NCBI GenBank assembly: GCA_963556695.1
Contig: CAUWAG010000007.1
Location: 3,472,001 to 3,536,000, forward strand
Direction: 5' to 3'
DNA: 64,000 bases
Source: Anthostomella pinea
Taxonomy: Eukaryota > Ascomycota > Sordariomycetes > Xylariales > Xylariaceae
Shown here one piece after another: positions 41,940 to 53,795 of this stretch; positions within the stretch are counted from its first letter, which is position 1; every line of letters starts with the position of its first letter. The notes under the pieces were generated by a model. It made no database searches and was not told the origin of the DNA. It saw only the letters and a program-made list of their open reading frames with translations. Both the position numbers and the translations under genes were made by a program.

Positions 41940-43586
41940 ATGAATACCACCAAGCGGAAATTCAACGCCTTGCTGCAAGGTATCGGCGCGCGATCGTCGC
42001 CTCAGGTGTCAGATTCCGACGGCAGAACTTCTACATCAACACGCGATGACACCTTCAAGCCCTCATTGTCAGCCTTCGATCGTCATCCTATTTCAAGCCC
42101 GATACCCGACACTTCAACACCAAAGGATATGGCCACGATTGGAAGCTATTCGCCCAGCACCGACCTCAACAAGAAGCGCCGGGTTGGTGTTCTTGGGTCG
42201 ACGACAGCGAATTCGACGATCAACGCGACCGGGTTATCCAGCGTTTCATTGAAGAAGTGGTCACCAGGGAACAGCACGAGTACTGCGCGCAAGGACACAA
42301 AGACAGCAGCACCAAAATACTGCCCCGGCGATCGCGACGAGCTGATAAGGCGACTTGGGACATTCCAGGGGCTCACCGAATGGACACCGAAACCAGACAA
42401 GGTCAACGAAATCGAGTGGGCCAAGAGGGGATGGGTATGTCAAGGCAAGGAGCGCGTACGATGCATACTGTGTCACAAAGAGCTGGTGGTCCGGACAAAT
42501 AAACGGGAGGTGGAGGGCAAGGAGGTTACTATGGTCGCTGGATCGGATATCGAGGAAGCCATGGTGAAGAAGTTCGCCGAACTAATCGTCGAAGCGCATC
42601 AGGAGGACTGCCTCTGGCGGAAGCGTGGCTGCGATGGTAAGTCTCTCGACCATCAGTTTTGATCAGGCGGGACGACATGTGCTGACTGAATTACAGATTC
42701 TCTTCTACGGTTACCGTTGGCGAATCCGCAAACTGCCCTTGCCTCTCTACGCGAACGATATGACGACCTTTGCACGCGACCATCCTTCCTCCCCTACCTC
42801 TTCAATTTACGACTACCAGCAACTCTAGACATACAAACCGCTCGATCCCAACTCGACTCCAGTTTCTTTAACGACCCTCCACCACCCAGTATCAACCCCT
42901 CGACCCCAAACGATGTTGCGCTCGGTCTCGCCCTTACCGGCTGGCAAGGTCTCACAAACCTGAGGATTGGTGCAGTTCCAAACACAGCCGCATGCGCTAC
43001 ATGTCTGAGGCGATTGGGACTATGGATGTTTAAAAGCAAGGAAGTTGACGAGTCGACCGGCGAGATTCTCATCCCAGCGCCCATGGACCACCTCGATCCT
43101 GTGCGGGAACATCGTTTCTTTTGCCCCTGGCGGAATGGGGCTGCGCAGAGGAACCCGGGTTCTAAATTGACGGATACCAAGGTAGCCTGGGAGGTACTGG
43201 CGCAAACAGTGAAGAATAACTCGTACCTTTGTAGACAGGCCGAGAAAAGTAACCAGCGCCCTGCGGCTATGCACCGCCCGACGGTGTCGGTACCGAGTAC
43301 GCCATCTCGAGGAGGAGGAGCCAATGAGGATCAACGGCTGGTGATGCTAGGCCCCGACATGGGGGAGGACGAAGACGATGACAACACTACCAGAGACGCC
43401 AAGGACAAGGAGCGATGGGCGAGGCTGAGAAGGGTGAAAAGCCTGTTCGACACAAAGAACGGGAAGAAACTGCGGCGCGCGATCAGTCGACCGGGAAGTC
43501 GAGCTGGCACAGCTGCAAGTCGGCCCCCGACGGCGCACTCGAGACAGGACAGCGTGGCAGATGATAAGTCGGCCGAGAAGGCGTGA
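41940..43586 (+). CDS. C3HC zinc-finger protein, Rsm1/NIPA (ZC3HC1) family
   Basis: Nuclear protein related to fission yeast Rsm1, which acts in mRNA export, and to animal NIPA/ZC3HC1 of the nuclear basket. Two exons, 41940-42636 and 42697-43586, with a 60-nt GTAAGT...ACAG intron give 528 aa. The N-terminus is low-complexity, Ser/Thr-rich, with a basic NKKRR. The C3HC finger is CILC...HxEDC (about residues 180-228), inside a GWVCQGKERVRC context. The second, Rsm1-type zinc module has CATC...HRFFCPWRNG. The tail is disordered with an EDEDDDN stretch and basic residues. The start at 41940 (MNTTKRKFNALL) was preferred to the upstream in-frame ATG because TKRKFNALL is family-like. Confidence 0.9.
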
Positions 43587-45810
43587 GGAATTGATTCTTT
43601 TGATGCTTCTGGCGTAGTCTGGCGTTTGGTTCATCAATTTAATCTAGGTAGTGACATGCGAGATACCCGGTATGATTCCCTCAGACGGCCCAAGACTCCC
43701 TCCCCTCTACGTGTGGCAGCGAACATTCGGGATACTCCCAATATGGTCTAAACAATATGGTTTAAACAAGTATTGTCGAATTCCATGTAGGAAGATGATC
43801 GAGTCTTGTTGGAAGGAATATGTGCTGTGCTTGAGCTATTGCGTCTGTGATGCGCCTGTTAGTAACCGCTCGAATCTACTGTACCACATTGCATCGCATG
43901 GTGGTTCATCGAACCTGTATCACCTGAGCTCATCGATCGCAGTTGCCATATGGGCGTTCGCCGATCATCTCGGTTTTGAAGTGTGAGAATTAATCAATCG
44001 GATTCCATCAGCATCTTCAGGTGTACATGTAGTTCAGGAGTAGCAAATGGAACCATCTCCCCCTTTAAAACGAGGCTGATAATAGTGGCAAGCCTCAAGG
44101 TCTCAGCTTTCTTCAAACTGGGTGTGACGTCCCTCGGAAAATTAGAACTGAACCTCTACAGACATGTCATGTAACTGTGCCTTTTTGGTAGCGGAACCAG
44201 AACAGAGATCTATCACAAGTCTCGGTTGGGATGATCTGTATTCTGGTTGGTGCTTGGTTACGTTCGGATGGGAAGGATCCCATCCGAGAAGTATCTAAAT
44301 ACCTATAAATTACAGTGGGTTGGTACCTGTCACCTGGGGCAGCCAACCCAGGTAACCTTATCGTAGAACGCCCTGGATGACAGGAGATCCGATAAGGTAC
44401 TGGTGGCTGGATCCAGTGGCTGGGTCCACATAACGGCGCGGATTCTTCATCATCATGACGGGATTACATAAAGTGGCGACGCACAAACACTTCAATCGGC
44501 CTCACCCCTGGCAAATGGCGTGCGTCCACAATGTTTGATTTACGACGCCACTCCCAGAGCTTGCAGATAGACACTGCGCCGTTTGTGCGTGAAAGGTTAC
44601 CCCTTTCGGTCGGGTCGCCACGGATGGCTGGCTGCCATTGGACGCCGGCGGGCGTGACGACACGGCACATCACCACCGGCCAAGTTACCTACATACCTTC
44701 TTCAACGCAGGTATTATTATCTGTCCTCCACGATGACTCACTGCTGTCACGCTCCATCTGGTATTGCAGTTCCTGTGCCGCCGTCTGCTTTCGATCTGAT
44801 TTGGGAAGCTATCCTCGGGTGCCGGTGCCACTGCCACTATCAGATCGTCCCATCACTCGGGGCAGGTTGTGACTCCCGAGATGGCGCGGCCATCCTCACT
44901 CGAGACGGGAGCCGACGAACCTGTGCGCCGTGTTTCAATGATAGCCCATATATGTTATCCCAGAGCTACTGGGCAGGTGCGCGCTGATTCACTATACCGT
45001 TTGATGGTAGTCCTAGGGTAAGCTAGGTAATGAGGTACACTGGACCCTCATAAGTCTCCGTACACCGCCCACCCAGCAAACAACATTATATTCACCGTAG
45101 TTGGAATAAGCGCACTCGGATAAGCACCAAAAGAAGCGTACGAAGCTGCTTGATCTTGTATGGTTATTCTAGTGTTTTAAGTTGCACGTAGACTTATGAG
45201 GGGTGACAAGGTACCTCTGGGGCGACCTGGAACCTTCCTGCCAGAATATGTGGAGTCGTTGCGGTGTTTGTGCGTGATGAGGCCAGTCAAAACCGCAAAG
45301 TGCGGCCACCTTGAACTATCAAAATGTTATGCCAGAAACATCTTCTCTCCTCTCCTCGCTTGTCACATTCACCTACTAAGCCCTTCGCCTTTCGCTTGCC
45401 TCTGTTGCGATATTACGGCTGATCACTCTCAAATCCGTTTGTGCACTATTGGTCTTGCCGTGTACCGAGAACCACGAGCGCTACCTGCTGGGTATCACAT
45501 ACGTACATCACCCTCCTCTTTCAGGCTGATGTCACATTACACTCGCCTCCCATCATCCGCTCTGCCAAGAAAGGACATCATTATACATCCGTGCCAATAT
45601 ATCGTCGCCACAAATCGACACGTCGCTTAGGCTCCCCATCACAGCATCGCTCTGCGACGAATCAGCGGCGCGGCCACGAATCTGGGGTGCATTCCGCCCA
45701 CGCCTCGCCAGTCTTCGTCGACAATCAACCTGACACTTAATGATTAATACTATATTCGGACCCCTCCGCTTGATAGTCCTTGACGAGGGAGGCCGCACCT
45801 GTCACTCAAG
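43587..45810. other. Intergenic region upstream of the Cu-ATPase gene
   Basis: About 2.2 kb, the longest non-repetitive gene-free stretch in the window. Only short frames occur, none with recognisable features. It should hold the promoter of the Cu-ATPase gene. No copper-response motif could be claimed by eye. Confidence 0.5.
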
Positions 45811-48800
45811 ATGGCGCCGTCACATTCGCCGGCCGCCACCACCACTTCGTTCCTCGTGGGTAATCTCCACTGTCCTACCTGTGTCTCCGCGATACAGGAT
45901 GCTCTAAAAGGCCTGCAAGGCATCCGATGGGTGTCACCAAACGTTGTTACTTCTTGGATTACCGTAGAACACGAGCCGGGCGCATCCATCATGCAGATGG
46001 CATCCAGGTTGGAAGAGGCAGGCTTTGAGCTATCCAGCATCAACTCGGCAGATGGCGAGGTTGACATGGAGAACTACATGGGCGGCGATACCGCCAACCT
46101 CGTCGGCGGCAGACAACCCACTAGTTCGGCAGACGTCGGCCAGCTAGACGGCACTGTGGATTACATCTCCAAGAAATACGGCAAGCTCACGCCTGTGCGG
46201 GCCTCCGCTGCGAAGGCTGAACATGCCAAAACCCACCTCAACAATTGCAAGCAATGCCAGACCACAGCATCTAACCCCTACAGTTCCTGTATCAACGGGG
46301 CGTTGGTTACGAGTCACGGCAGAACCAGTGAGCAGGACACTGTCGATAAGAACGCCGACGGTGGTATGATCGTGTCTACCAGTTCGCTCGCCACTGTTGA
46401 CAATGAACAACCAATATCGCCCTCGCCAAAGCGTTCGTGGCGAGCTTCGTTAGCCGTTGGTGGTATGACATGCGCCGCTTGCTCAAACACCATTCAAGAT
46501 GAGCTCAGCAAGAGAGATTGGATCACCAAGATCACCGTCAACCTGATATCGAACAGCGCAACCATCGAGTACGTTGGAGACGAGGGCGACGCCAGCCGTG
46601 TTGTTGAAAGCATCGAAGATCTTGGGTATGAAGCCAATATCGATCAAGTCGTCAGCCTCGACGATGAAGTAAAATCAACCAAGCATGAGAGAACGGTCGA
46701 AATCTCCATCGATGGTTTCTACTGCCAACACTGTGCTCAACGAACAGCGAAGAGCCTCGCCGTCTTCGGTCACAAATTGAGTGTGGTCAACCAACCCACC
46801 CAGCAGAGGCCTATCATCAAGGTCACATACATCCCTGAGGTACCAACATTCACGGTTCGCACGATACTAGCAGCAATTGACGCGAGCGATCCAGCATTCA
46901 AGGCGTCTATCTACCATCCACCAACATTGGAGGAACGATCGAAGCGCATGCATGCGCAACACCAGAAACAGATTCTCTTTCGAGTAATCCTCACGTTCAT
47001 CATCGCCACACCAACTTTCATCATAGGCATTGTCTATATGAGCCTCCTCTCTGACCACGGTCCAGGGAAGATGTTTCTCATGGCACCATGGGCATCCGGT
47101 ATCAGTCGCGCACAAATTGCACTTTTCATCATGGCTACACCCGTATACTTCTTCGCAGCAGACATTTTCCACCGGCGCGCAGTGAAGGAGATAAAATCCC
47201 TATGGAGGCCCGGTAGCCGCACACCCATCCTACAGCGGTTCTATCGCTTCGGAAGCATGAACATGCTCATGTCTCTGGGCACGACAGTCGCATACGTATC
47301 CTCCGTGAGTCAGATGATAGCCGCCGCTGCGGATCGTTCTCAGCAAGTCAAAGACTCGAACTTTTACTTCGACTCGGTGGTCTTTCTGACTCTGTTCCTA
47401 CTTGTGGGTCGGCTCATTGAGGCCTACAGCAAGTCCAAGACGGGGAGTGCCGTCGAAGCGCTTGGTAAACTGCGACCAACGACAGCCATTCTGGTCCAGA
47501 AGGGTGCGGATAAAAATTCCACAGACAGTGTCGTTCAGACTGACTTGTTGGAGTTTGGCGACACTGTCCGTATTCCCCACGGTTCTTCTCCCCCTTGTGA
47601 TGGGCGAATCATCCATGGTGAGACCGTGTTCGACGAGTCAAGTTTGACCGGTGAATCCCGCCCCATCAAGAAGCGCGTGGGTGACGAGGTGTACTCTGGG
47701 ACTGTCAACATGAGTTCCCCAATCTTGGTCCGCATCACGGGCGTCGCAGGCCAGTCGATGCTTGATAAAATTGTCAACGTCGTTCGCGAAGGCCAGACCA
47801 AGCGCGCACCCGTGGAAAAAGTCGCCGACTTGCTCACAGCTTATTTCGTGCCAGTTGTCACATTGATCGCTATCCTCACGTGGATTATTTGGCTGTCCGC
47901 TGGCCTGTCTGGTGCAGTTCCAGGACATTTCCTTGAGTCATCTGGAGGATGGGTCGCATTCTCGCTACAATTTGCCATTGCGGTGTTCGTCGTCGCATGT
48001 CCCTGTGGTCTGGCCCTGGCTGCCCCGACAGCGATTTTCGTCGGCGGCGGGTTAGCAGCGAAACACGGTATTCTCGTCAAAGGCGGTGGAGAGGCTTTTG
48101 AGAAAGCCAGCCGCATCGACTGTGTCGTCTTCGATAAGACTGGCACTCTGACTACGGGCGGCGAGCCTAGTATCACTGATTCGATGATCTTCCCAGGCCA
48201 AGACGTCAATGCAGAACAGCGTAGCAGGCTACTGTCTGCGCTTCGGGCCGTTGAAGAGAACAGTAGCCACCCCATTGCAAAAGCCATCGTCTCCTTCTGC
48301 AGCGCCCAGACGCCGGAACGAATCACAGTCACTGAAGTCATGGAAATACCCGGGAAGGGTCTCAAGGCCACCTGCAGTGACGGCTCCCCTGGCCAAGGTT
48401 TCGATATCATTGTTGGAAACGAAGCTCTCATGAAGGACTTTACCGTGCCCATACCCTCAGCAGTCGCTTCATCTCTACAGACCTGGAAGACGGAAGCCAA
48501 GTCCGTTGTCCTCGTTGCCACCAAATCGACCTCGCCATCCGGCACACCCTCTTTCTATACCGTAGCCGCCGCCCTGTCGGTATCTGACCCCATACGCCCG
48601 GAGACATCTTCCGTAATTCAAGCCCTGCGAGCCAAGGGAACAGATGTGTGGATGCTCTCGGGCGACAATATCGTCACCGCGCGCGCCGTCGCTCTCCGCG
48701 TCGGCATCCCCGAAACCAACGTCATCGCGGAGGTACTGCCTACGCAGAAGTACGATAAAATCACGTACCTGCAGTCGACGCTCAAAGCGCGTCGCGGCCG

Positions 48801-49251
48801 CGGCTCCAACGCGACCGAAGACCCGGGCGGCCGCCGCGCCACCATTGCCATGGTCGGCGACGGCATCAACGACGCGCCCGCGCTCAGCACGGCCGACGTC
48901 GGCATCGCCATCGGCTCGGGCAGCGACGTGGCCATCTCGAGCGCCGACTTCGTGCTCGTCAACAGCAACCTGGGCTCCGTGGTCACGCTGCTCGACCTCA
49001 GCGCCAGCGTGTTCCGGCGCATCAAGTTCAACTTTGCATGGGCGCTCGTTTATAATCTTGTCGCGCTGCCCGTCGCCGCCGGCTGTCTTTATCCTATAGT
49101 GGTGCGCGGCGAGCATGTGCGGTTGGATCCTGTGTGGGCTAGCCTGGCTATGGCGCTGAGTTCTGTCAGTGTCGTGCTGAGCAGTCTGGCGCTAAGGACG
49201 CGGGTGCCTTGGTTGGGGTTTCGGGTTAGGAGTGTGAAGGGGGTGGAGTGA
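45811..49251 (+). CDS. CCC2: Copper-transporting P-type ATPase (P1B-1, Ccc2/ATP7-like)
   Basis: ATP-driven pump that exports Cu(I) from cytosol into the secretory pathway or out of the cell. It is an intronless frame of 1146 aa. There are three N-terminal heavy-metal-binding modules: CPTC (Cys21/24), CAAC (Cys221/224) and CQHC (Cys305/308). A spacer with extra Cys pairs (CKQC) lies around residues 145-165. Eight membrane segments follow. The TGES actuator motif lies near 47650. The transport motif CPC (730-732), the phosphorylation site DKTGT (Asp775), SSHP in the nucleotide domain and GDGIND (1016-1021) are all intact. Membrane helices 7-8 close the protein. Codon use becomes notably GC-rich in the last 0.5 kb. 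The size and three modules suit the CCC2 group, though a detoxifying CrpA-type exporter is possible. Confidence 0.93.
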   Translation: MAPSHSPAATTTSFLVGNLHCPTCVSAIQDALKGLQGIRWVSPNVVTSWITVEHEPGASIMQMASRLEEAGFELSSINSADGEVDMENYMGGDTANLVGGRQPTSSADVGQLDGTVDYISKKYGKLTPVRASAAKAEHAKTHLNNCKQCQTTASNPYSSCINGALVTSHGRTSEQDTVDKNADGGMIVSTSSLATVDNEQPISPSPKRSWRASLAVGGMTCAACSNTIQDELSKRDWITKITVNLISNSATIEYVGDEGDASRVVESIEDLGYEANIDQVVSLDDEVKSTKHERTVEISIDGFYCQHCAQRTAKSLAVFGHKLSVVNQPTQQRPIIKVTYIPEVPTFTVRTILAAIDASDPAFKASIYHPPTLEERSKRMHAQHQKQILFRVILTFIIATPTFIIGIVYMSLLSDHGPGKMFLMAPWASGISRAQIALFIMATPVYFFAADIFHRRAVKEIKSLWRPGSRTPILQRFYRFGSMNMLMSLGTTVAYVSSVSQMIAAAADRSQQVKDSNFYFDSVVFLTLFLLVGRLIEAYSKSKTGSAVEALGKLRPTTAILVQKGADKNSTDSVVQTDLLEFGDTVRIPHGSSPPCDGRIIHGETVFDESSLTGESRPIKKRVGDEVYSGTVNMSSPILVRITGVAGQSMLDKIVNVVREGQTKRAPVEKVADLLTAYFVPVVTLIAILTWIIWLSAGLSGAVPGHFLESSGGWVAFSLQFAIAVFVVACPCGLALAAPTAIFVGGGLAAKHGILVKGGGEAFEKASRIDCVVFDKTGTLTTGGEPSITDSMIFPGQDVNAEQRSRLLSALRAVEENSSHPIAKAIVSFCSAQTPERITVTEVMEIPGKGLKATCSDGSPGQGFDIIVGNEALMKDFTVPIPSAVASSLQTWKTEAKSVVLVATKSTSPSGTPSFYTVAAALSVSDPIRPETSSVIQALRAKGTDVWMLSGDNIVTARAVALRVGIPETNVIAEVLPTQKYDKITYLQSTLKARRGRGSNATEDPGGRRATIAMVGDGINDAPALSTADVGIAIGSGSDVAISSADFVLVNSNLGSVVTLLDLSASVFRRIKFNFAWALVYNLVALPVAAGCLYPIVVRGEHVRLDPVWASLAMALSSVSVVLSSLALRTRVPWLGFRVRSVKGVE

Positions 49252-49399
49252 TGGAGTGATTGATGGAAGAGCGCGGCGGCGAAATGGTGCCATTGGAGGA
49301 AAGGGAAGACCCTTGATTTTGCATGGAGTCTGGTTGGGTTTAGGTGGGGATGCTTCGTGTATAGGCTATCCATTCCGTTGAGAGAGTGAAGAGTATTGA

Positions 49400-50626
49400 A
49401 TTGCGAACAGCGCGTATGCTATAACGGCGGGGGCCCCCAAGTGGGACACTTTTCACACCCAATATCACAATGTTCACTTATACACATCTCTATCGGCAAT
49501 AAAGCCCTAGATACCGTAAATACGGCAATAAAATTCTCTTTTCTTAGTGTTTCTTTTAAAGTAGATTTTATTAGGTTTGCCGCTGCGAGATAGCCCGTAG
49601 TAAAGGTTAGAAGTGGTATTTAATGGAATAAGATTTATCTTTATTCTAAGTATTAAGAAGTAAATATAACAAAAAATAATTAGCACTTCCAGGCCTAATC
49701 TAAAAGATAATAAAACCCGTGCCCTTTGTTACCTCCTATTGAATAGAAGTCTTGCTGTTTTTTTGGTTTTTTTCCCTATAAGTAATAGTAGCTTCGGTAC
49801 GACGAAATACCTCTTTTATATACTAAAAAAACCTCGTAAAAGCAATAGCCGCTATAAACAATAGCTTATCTTTTTATAAGGCTTATTATTACTGAAAAGT
49901 ACTTAAATCGACTTTTTTTACAAGGTAAACGGCATTATAATGCGCTTAACTAGTACAGTATAAAAAAGACATTCTTATATTTAAACTTAAGCCCTCTTCA
50001 AAAAGAAAAGCTAGTTTTATAGATTTTATGTTAAGAAAAAGCCGGCTACATGCTAACTTACAGCAACGTTAAGATTATTATCCGCTAGATCTTAAAATCT
50101 AAGAAAAATCAGATTATATAAAGAGCCATTACGTTTAAAAACGTAAATGCGTTTTATAATCTTTATAAGAAGTTCGCATTTATTAAACTTAAAAGCCGGG
50201 TAAATGTCGATAAGTACGGCATTATATAGGGCCGGCAGTACGTAAATTATTTATTTAAAGAGGGTTTTAAACGGTTAACGGGGAAATTATCAGTTTAACA
50301 GCTTTGAAATAAGTATTTCTAGCATAAAAAGGGTTAACGTTAAGTTAAACGACGACCGTATATAAATTATAATAATAAAATCGATCACCGCTATTAGGAA
50401 AAAGTTTTAACTGTTTATTATTTTAAAGTAAAATCAATATAAATATAGTGGTTTGAAAAACCAGCTTATTAAAAAACATGTTATGATAATAGAGTGGTTT
50501 ATAACGTATTTTATTAAAAGCTTGCCTTCAAACGAGATTGCGTTATGATAGCTGAAAAAGGTTTTTTTTAATAGCGTTAACTACATAATAATTAAGCCTT
50601 AGATCTATCTACTTAATATAGCTCTT
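49400..50626. other. AT-rich RIP-like block, left part
   Basis: About 1.2 kb of AT-rich sequence with many TAA and TTA triplets and no usable reading frame, beginning some 150 bp after the Cu-ATPase stop. This is probably an old transposon mutated beyond recognition. No family was identified. Confidence 0.65.
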
Positions 50627-50819
50627 TGTCACGATGCCTGCGGCGGTGTGTTGCAATCTAGGATTGATTACGAAATTAACCAGGTGAGGAAGGAAAAAGA
50701 AGCCAACAAGGTGGTATGTGCAGCACACACCTTAAGTAGTGGTCCCGTTCCTTCCTTATCTAATTTACACGTGACCTGGTGGTTCACCTGACTAGGGACC
50801 AGGTGGGTGGACCGTCACA
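50627..50819. mobile_element. Solo LTR, 193 bp, with perfect 5-bp target duplication
   Basis: A block of normal composition inside AT-rich DNA, beginning TGTCACGATG and ending CCGTCACA. CTCTT stands on both sides (50622-50626 and 50820-50824), the 5-bp duplication left by LTR-element integration. No internal coding region remains, so it is a recombined solo LTR. The tips resemble those of the LTR at 17484-17695. Inside, both have a purine-rich GAGGAAGGAAAA-like stretch followed by a CCTTCCTTAT-like one. Confidence 0.85.
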
Positions 50820-51893
50820 CTCTTAAAGATCTTGATAATTTTCGCCTTTTAATACTAAATATTTATAGTAGATACTACTTAAACGAGTTTATATATTTTT
50901 ATTACATAAATAAAATTTATGTATGCTTGTTTCCTTCTTATATGGTAAGTTTTTAATTTAACTAGTAATTATTTTACTAATAAAGGTAGGTTTACATCTT
51001 TTAGCTATTGAATTGAACCGTTTCCTTCATAATAAAGGCCGCTTATCGCCGTCTTATTAAGCAGCTTAGTAAGCTTAATGATTTAGCTTTTAATAATATA
51101 ATTAACTTCCTTAATTATTTAATAAAAGCTTGCAATATAGTTACGCTGGTTATCGTACGTTTAAATTATCATGCTCCTGGCTTTTAGCCTATAAATCGGC
51201 CAAAAATGCTGATAAACGAACATATAAATGAATTAAAAAATACAAGTAGCAGTAATAATTATAATAGACTTAAACCCCATTTTTAAAGCATTAAAAGCCT
51301 TTAAATTAAGACAAGACATAGCCTTAATACTATGAATAGTAATTAAAACCTTTAAATAACAAGTAGAAATCTACACGGTCATAAAGGCATATAATAAAAT
51401 GAAAATCAAGATACCTTTTTTAAAGCAGTAAATAGAAATAATAAATAATGAAATCGAACGTTTACAGTAAAAGAAGCGCTGTAAGGCCCTTTCAAAAAAA
51501 ACTTAATTAACGGCTATAAAAGATTAAAGATCATGACGGTGTACAGCTGTATCTACCTAGTTGGATGCTGAGTCATCAGGTCACTTATAGATTAGACAAG
51601 GAGATTTGGACCATATGTGCTGCAGCCTCAGCTGTACGCACAACTGTTCCTTTTCTCTCCCACCTTGTTATTTTTGAAGTACAACATCAGTATCCAGCAC
51701 ACCGTTAAAGGCTTTGTGACAAAGATGTTATTGTTAAATATATTGAGCATATAAAGGCCGTACAAGCTGCTATTAAGTAATGGGTAAAAATATAATAAGT
51801 TTTACATAAATCATAAAACTTGCATACTAATGAATTAAAAAGATATCTATTTAAAGACTTCCTTTTTTTTAAATATAACGATTTAAAAGAATT
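50820..51893. other. AT-rich RIP-like block, right part
   Basis: About 1.1 kb of AT-rich DNA between the solo LTR and the copia element. Traces of protein-like sequence may exist but are too degraded to name. Confidence 0.6.
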
Positions 51894-52096
51894 TGTCAGA
51901 TGCTGGATCCCAGATATAGTGCCCTTAGGTGCAGTACCCACTAAGGGGCTGTCAAAAGAACAGTGGATCCACTCTGGCATGGTGCAGTATGGTATTTAGC
52001 TGTAGAATAGCCCTGCCGAGCATACTTAAGAATGACAACAACATTTACAACAACCACTCGCACCCCCAAGGCTTGTGACCCTTCTAGAATATTACA
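51894..52096 (+). repeat. 5' LTR of the copia element
   Basis: 203 bp, TGTCAGATGC...TATTACA. It aligns without gaps to the 3' LTR at about 90 percent by hand count. Most differences are C/T or G/A. Confidence 0.92.
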
Positions 52097-53288
52097 TGGT
52101 AGCATCTCGTTTAATTTATTGTTGAGTTATCGTTACAATTATATAAATCTGTTGTTCTCCTAACTGACAAATCAATAATACGATAGATCCCACCACAGTA
52201 ACTGTTATAGAGCAGGGCGAGCCCAGCGGCTAAGGAGGCCAGCGCATCGTCACGCTTCACACGCAGCTGCGAGCGTATGAGAAGGTGGTTGAAGCGGAAG
52301 ATCGCGATGACAATCGTTAGCACGCTGCTGCCGTTGAGCAGGACGAGGCTTCAGAGTATTCAGATTCCCAAAGAGGCATTAAGGACCGCTAGTACGAGCC
52401 AGTCATCGACTACTACAAGAGCAAAGAGGTCCAGAAAGAGCCTCATGACAGCACAGGAGACGCTGATTAGAACGGCGACAAGACGAGGTTGCCCACTATA
52501 AGGGAGACGACAAGGAGATCTCCCTTACCCTCTAAGCATAAATCTTAGAGGGTGTACGCGCCAAGAAGGCGCAGAAGACAAAGTCGGATCACTGCCTTAC
52601 CTTTGTAGAGATCCAGAAATTCTCAAACGTGAGAGATCATATCAACAAGGTCTAAGAGACCACACAAGAGCTCACCAAAGAGTACACACGCGCCAAGAAA
52701 GAACACAATATATACAAGCGAGCTCTCGCCAAGGCCAACAAGAGACTTGCCAAACAGCAACAACCAAGAGCCAAGAGCGCCAACACCTATGAAGCAGGTG
52801 GTGCTTGCCTTGACCCTGAGAATCATGAGAGATTTTTAGGAGCGGAATCAGAGCCTCGCCCTGTCAAGAAGCGGAGCAAGCATCAGAATCCCCCTGTCAT
52901 GGATACGGGGCTTTTGGCGCTCCTTGTGCAAGGAGTCACCCTTCATAGAGGCAATACAGACATTGCAATGTCTATTACAGGAGAGAGACTGCGCCAATCG
53001 CAATCAATCTTTAAGCCTCCTTCCCAGTTTGGTATGCAATGCGTGTTTGGCGGATCAGGCCCGCTTTCTGACTTCTCCAGCTCGTCTGACATGAGCTTGT
53101 CAGATGACTCGAATGACAAGTGGCACCACTCTTGGCACTATCGTCGTCACTGAAGAAGAAATCCCGTAAAAATAAGGATCTTGTCTGGGATAAGTTGAAG
53201 AGCAGCAAATAGCCCAAGAATCAGCTTCTTACTAGTCCTGACAACTTTGAAGAGTGGCCTGAGACCCTTTCTGTCAGCATGAAAGTGA

Positions 53289-53795
53289 TTGGTTACAAGC
53301 CATGCCGAAGAGCTTACTCAATTTGATTGTCTGAAGCTTGCAGAGATTATACAGAAGACCTCCAAGACTGATCCAAAATCAAAATTCAGCCTTATTGCCC
53401 TGATAGAAGATATCAGAGATAGCAAAGAAATGTTGGAGCTCCTCTATTGCTCATACACGCTCACCAAAGAGTCAAAGCGAGGCCTTGTCTGGAAGCAACT
53501 AATAGAGCTCACATACGACGGCAACTGCCTAATTGTATACATCTCAAAGTGGCGTAAGAGAGTACGTGCTTGCAAAGACTGCGGCATCAAGTCAGTTACA
53601 CAGGAAGATAAGTTGATTCTTCTGTTCCTTAAGAAGGCGCGCCCAACGGTCAGCTTCTTGGTGCGCTGTATCGATATTGCTAGGGAGTCGCAGCCCATGA
53701 CCCTTGAACATATCATCAACAACTTCAACAAGGAGTTTCACAATTATATTGGTAAGAAGGCCAGCCCAGAGAAGAAGGGCGGCTCTGCTAACTAA
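53289..53795 (+). pseudogene. Copia gag fragment (UBN2-like)
   Basis: A frame of 168 codons with a helical, charged Gag-type composition (WKQLIELTYDG, FLKKARPTVSFL). The region continues in other frames. Near 53930-53990 it encodes CYNYGKTGHIARNC, a CCHC zinc knuckle whose second Cys is now Tyr, a single G-to-A change. Upstream parts of gag (52250-53290) are shredded by stops. It is non-functional as written. Confidence 0.7.
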
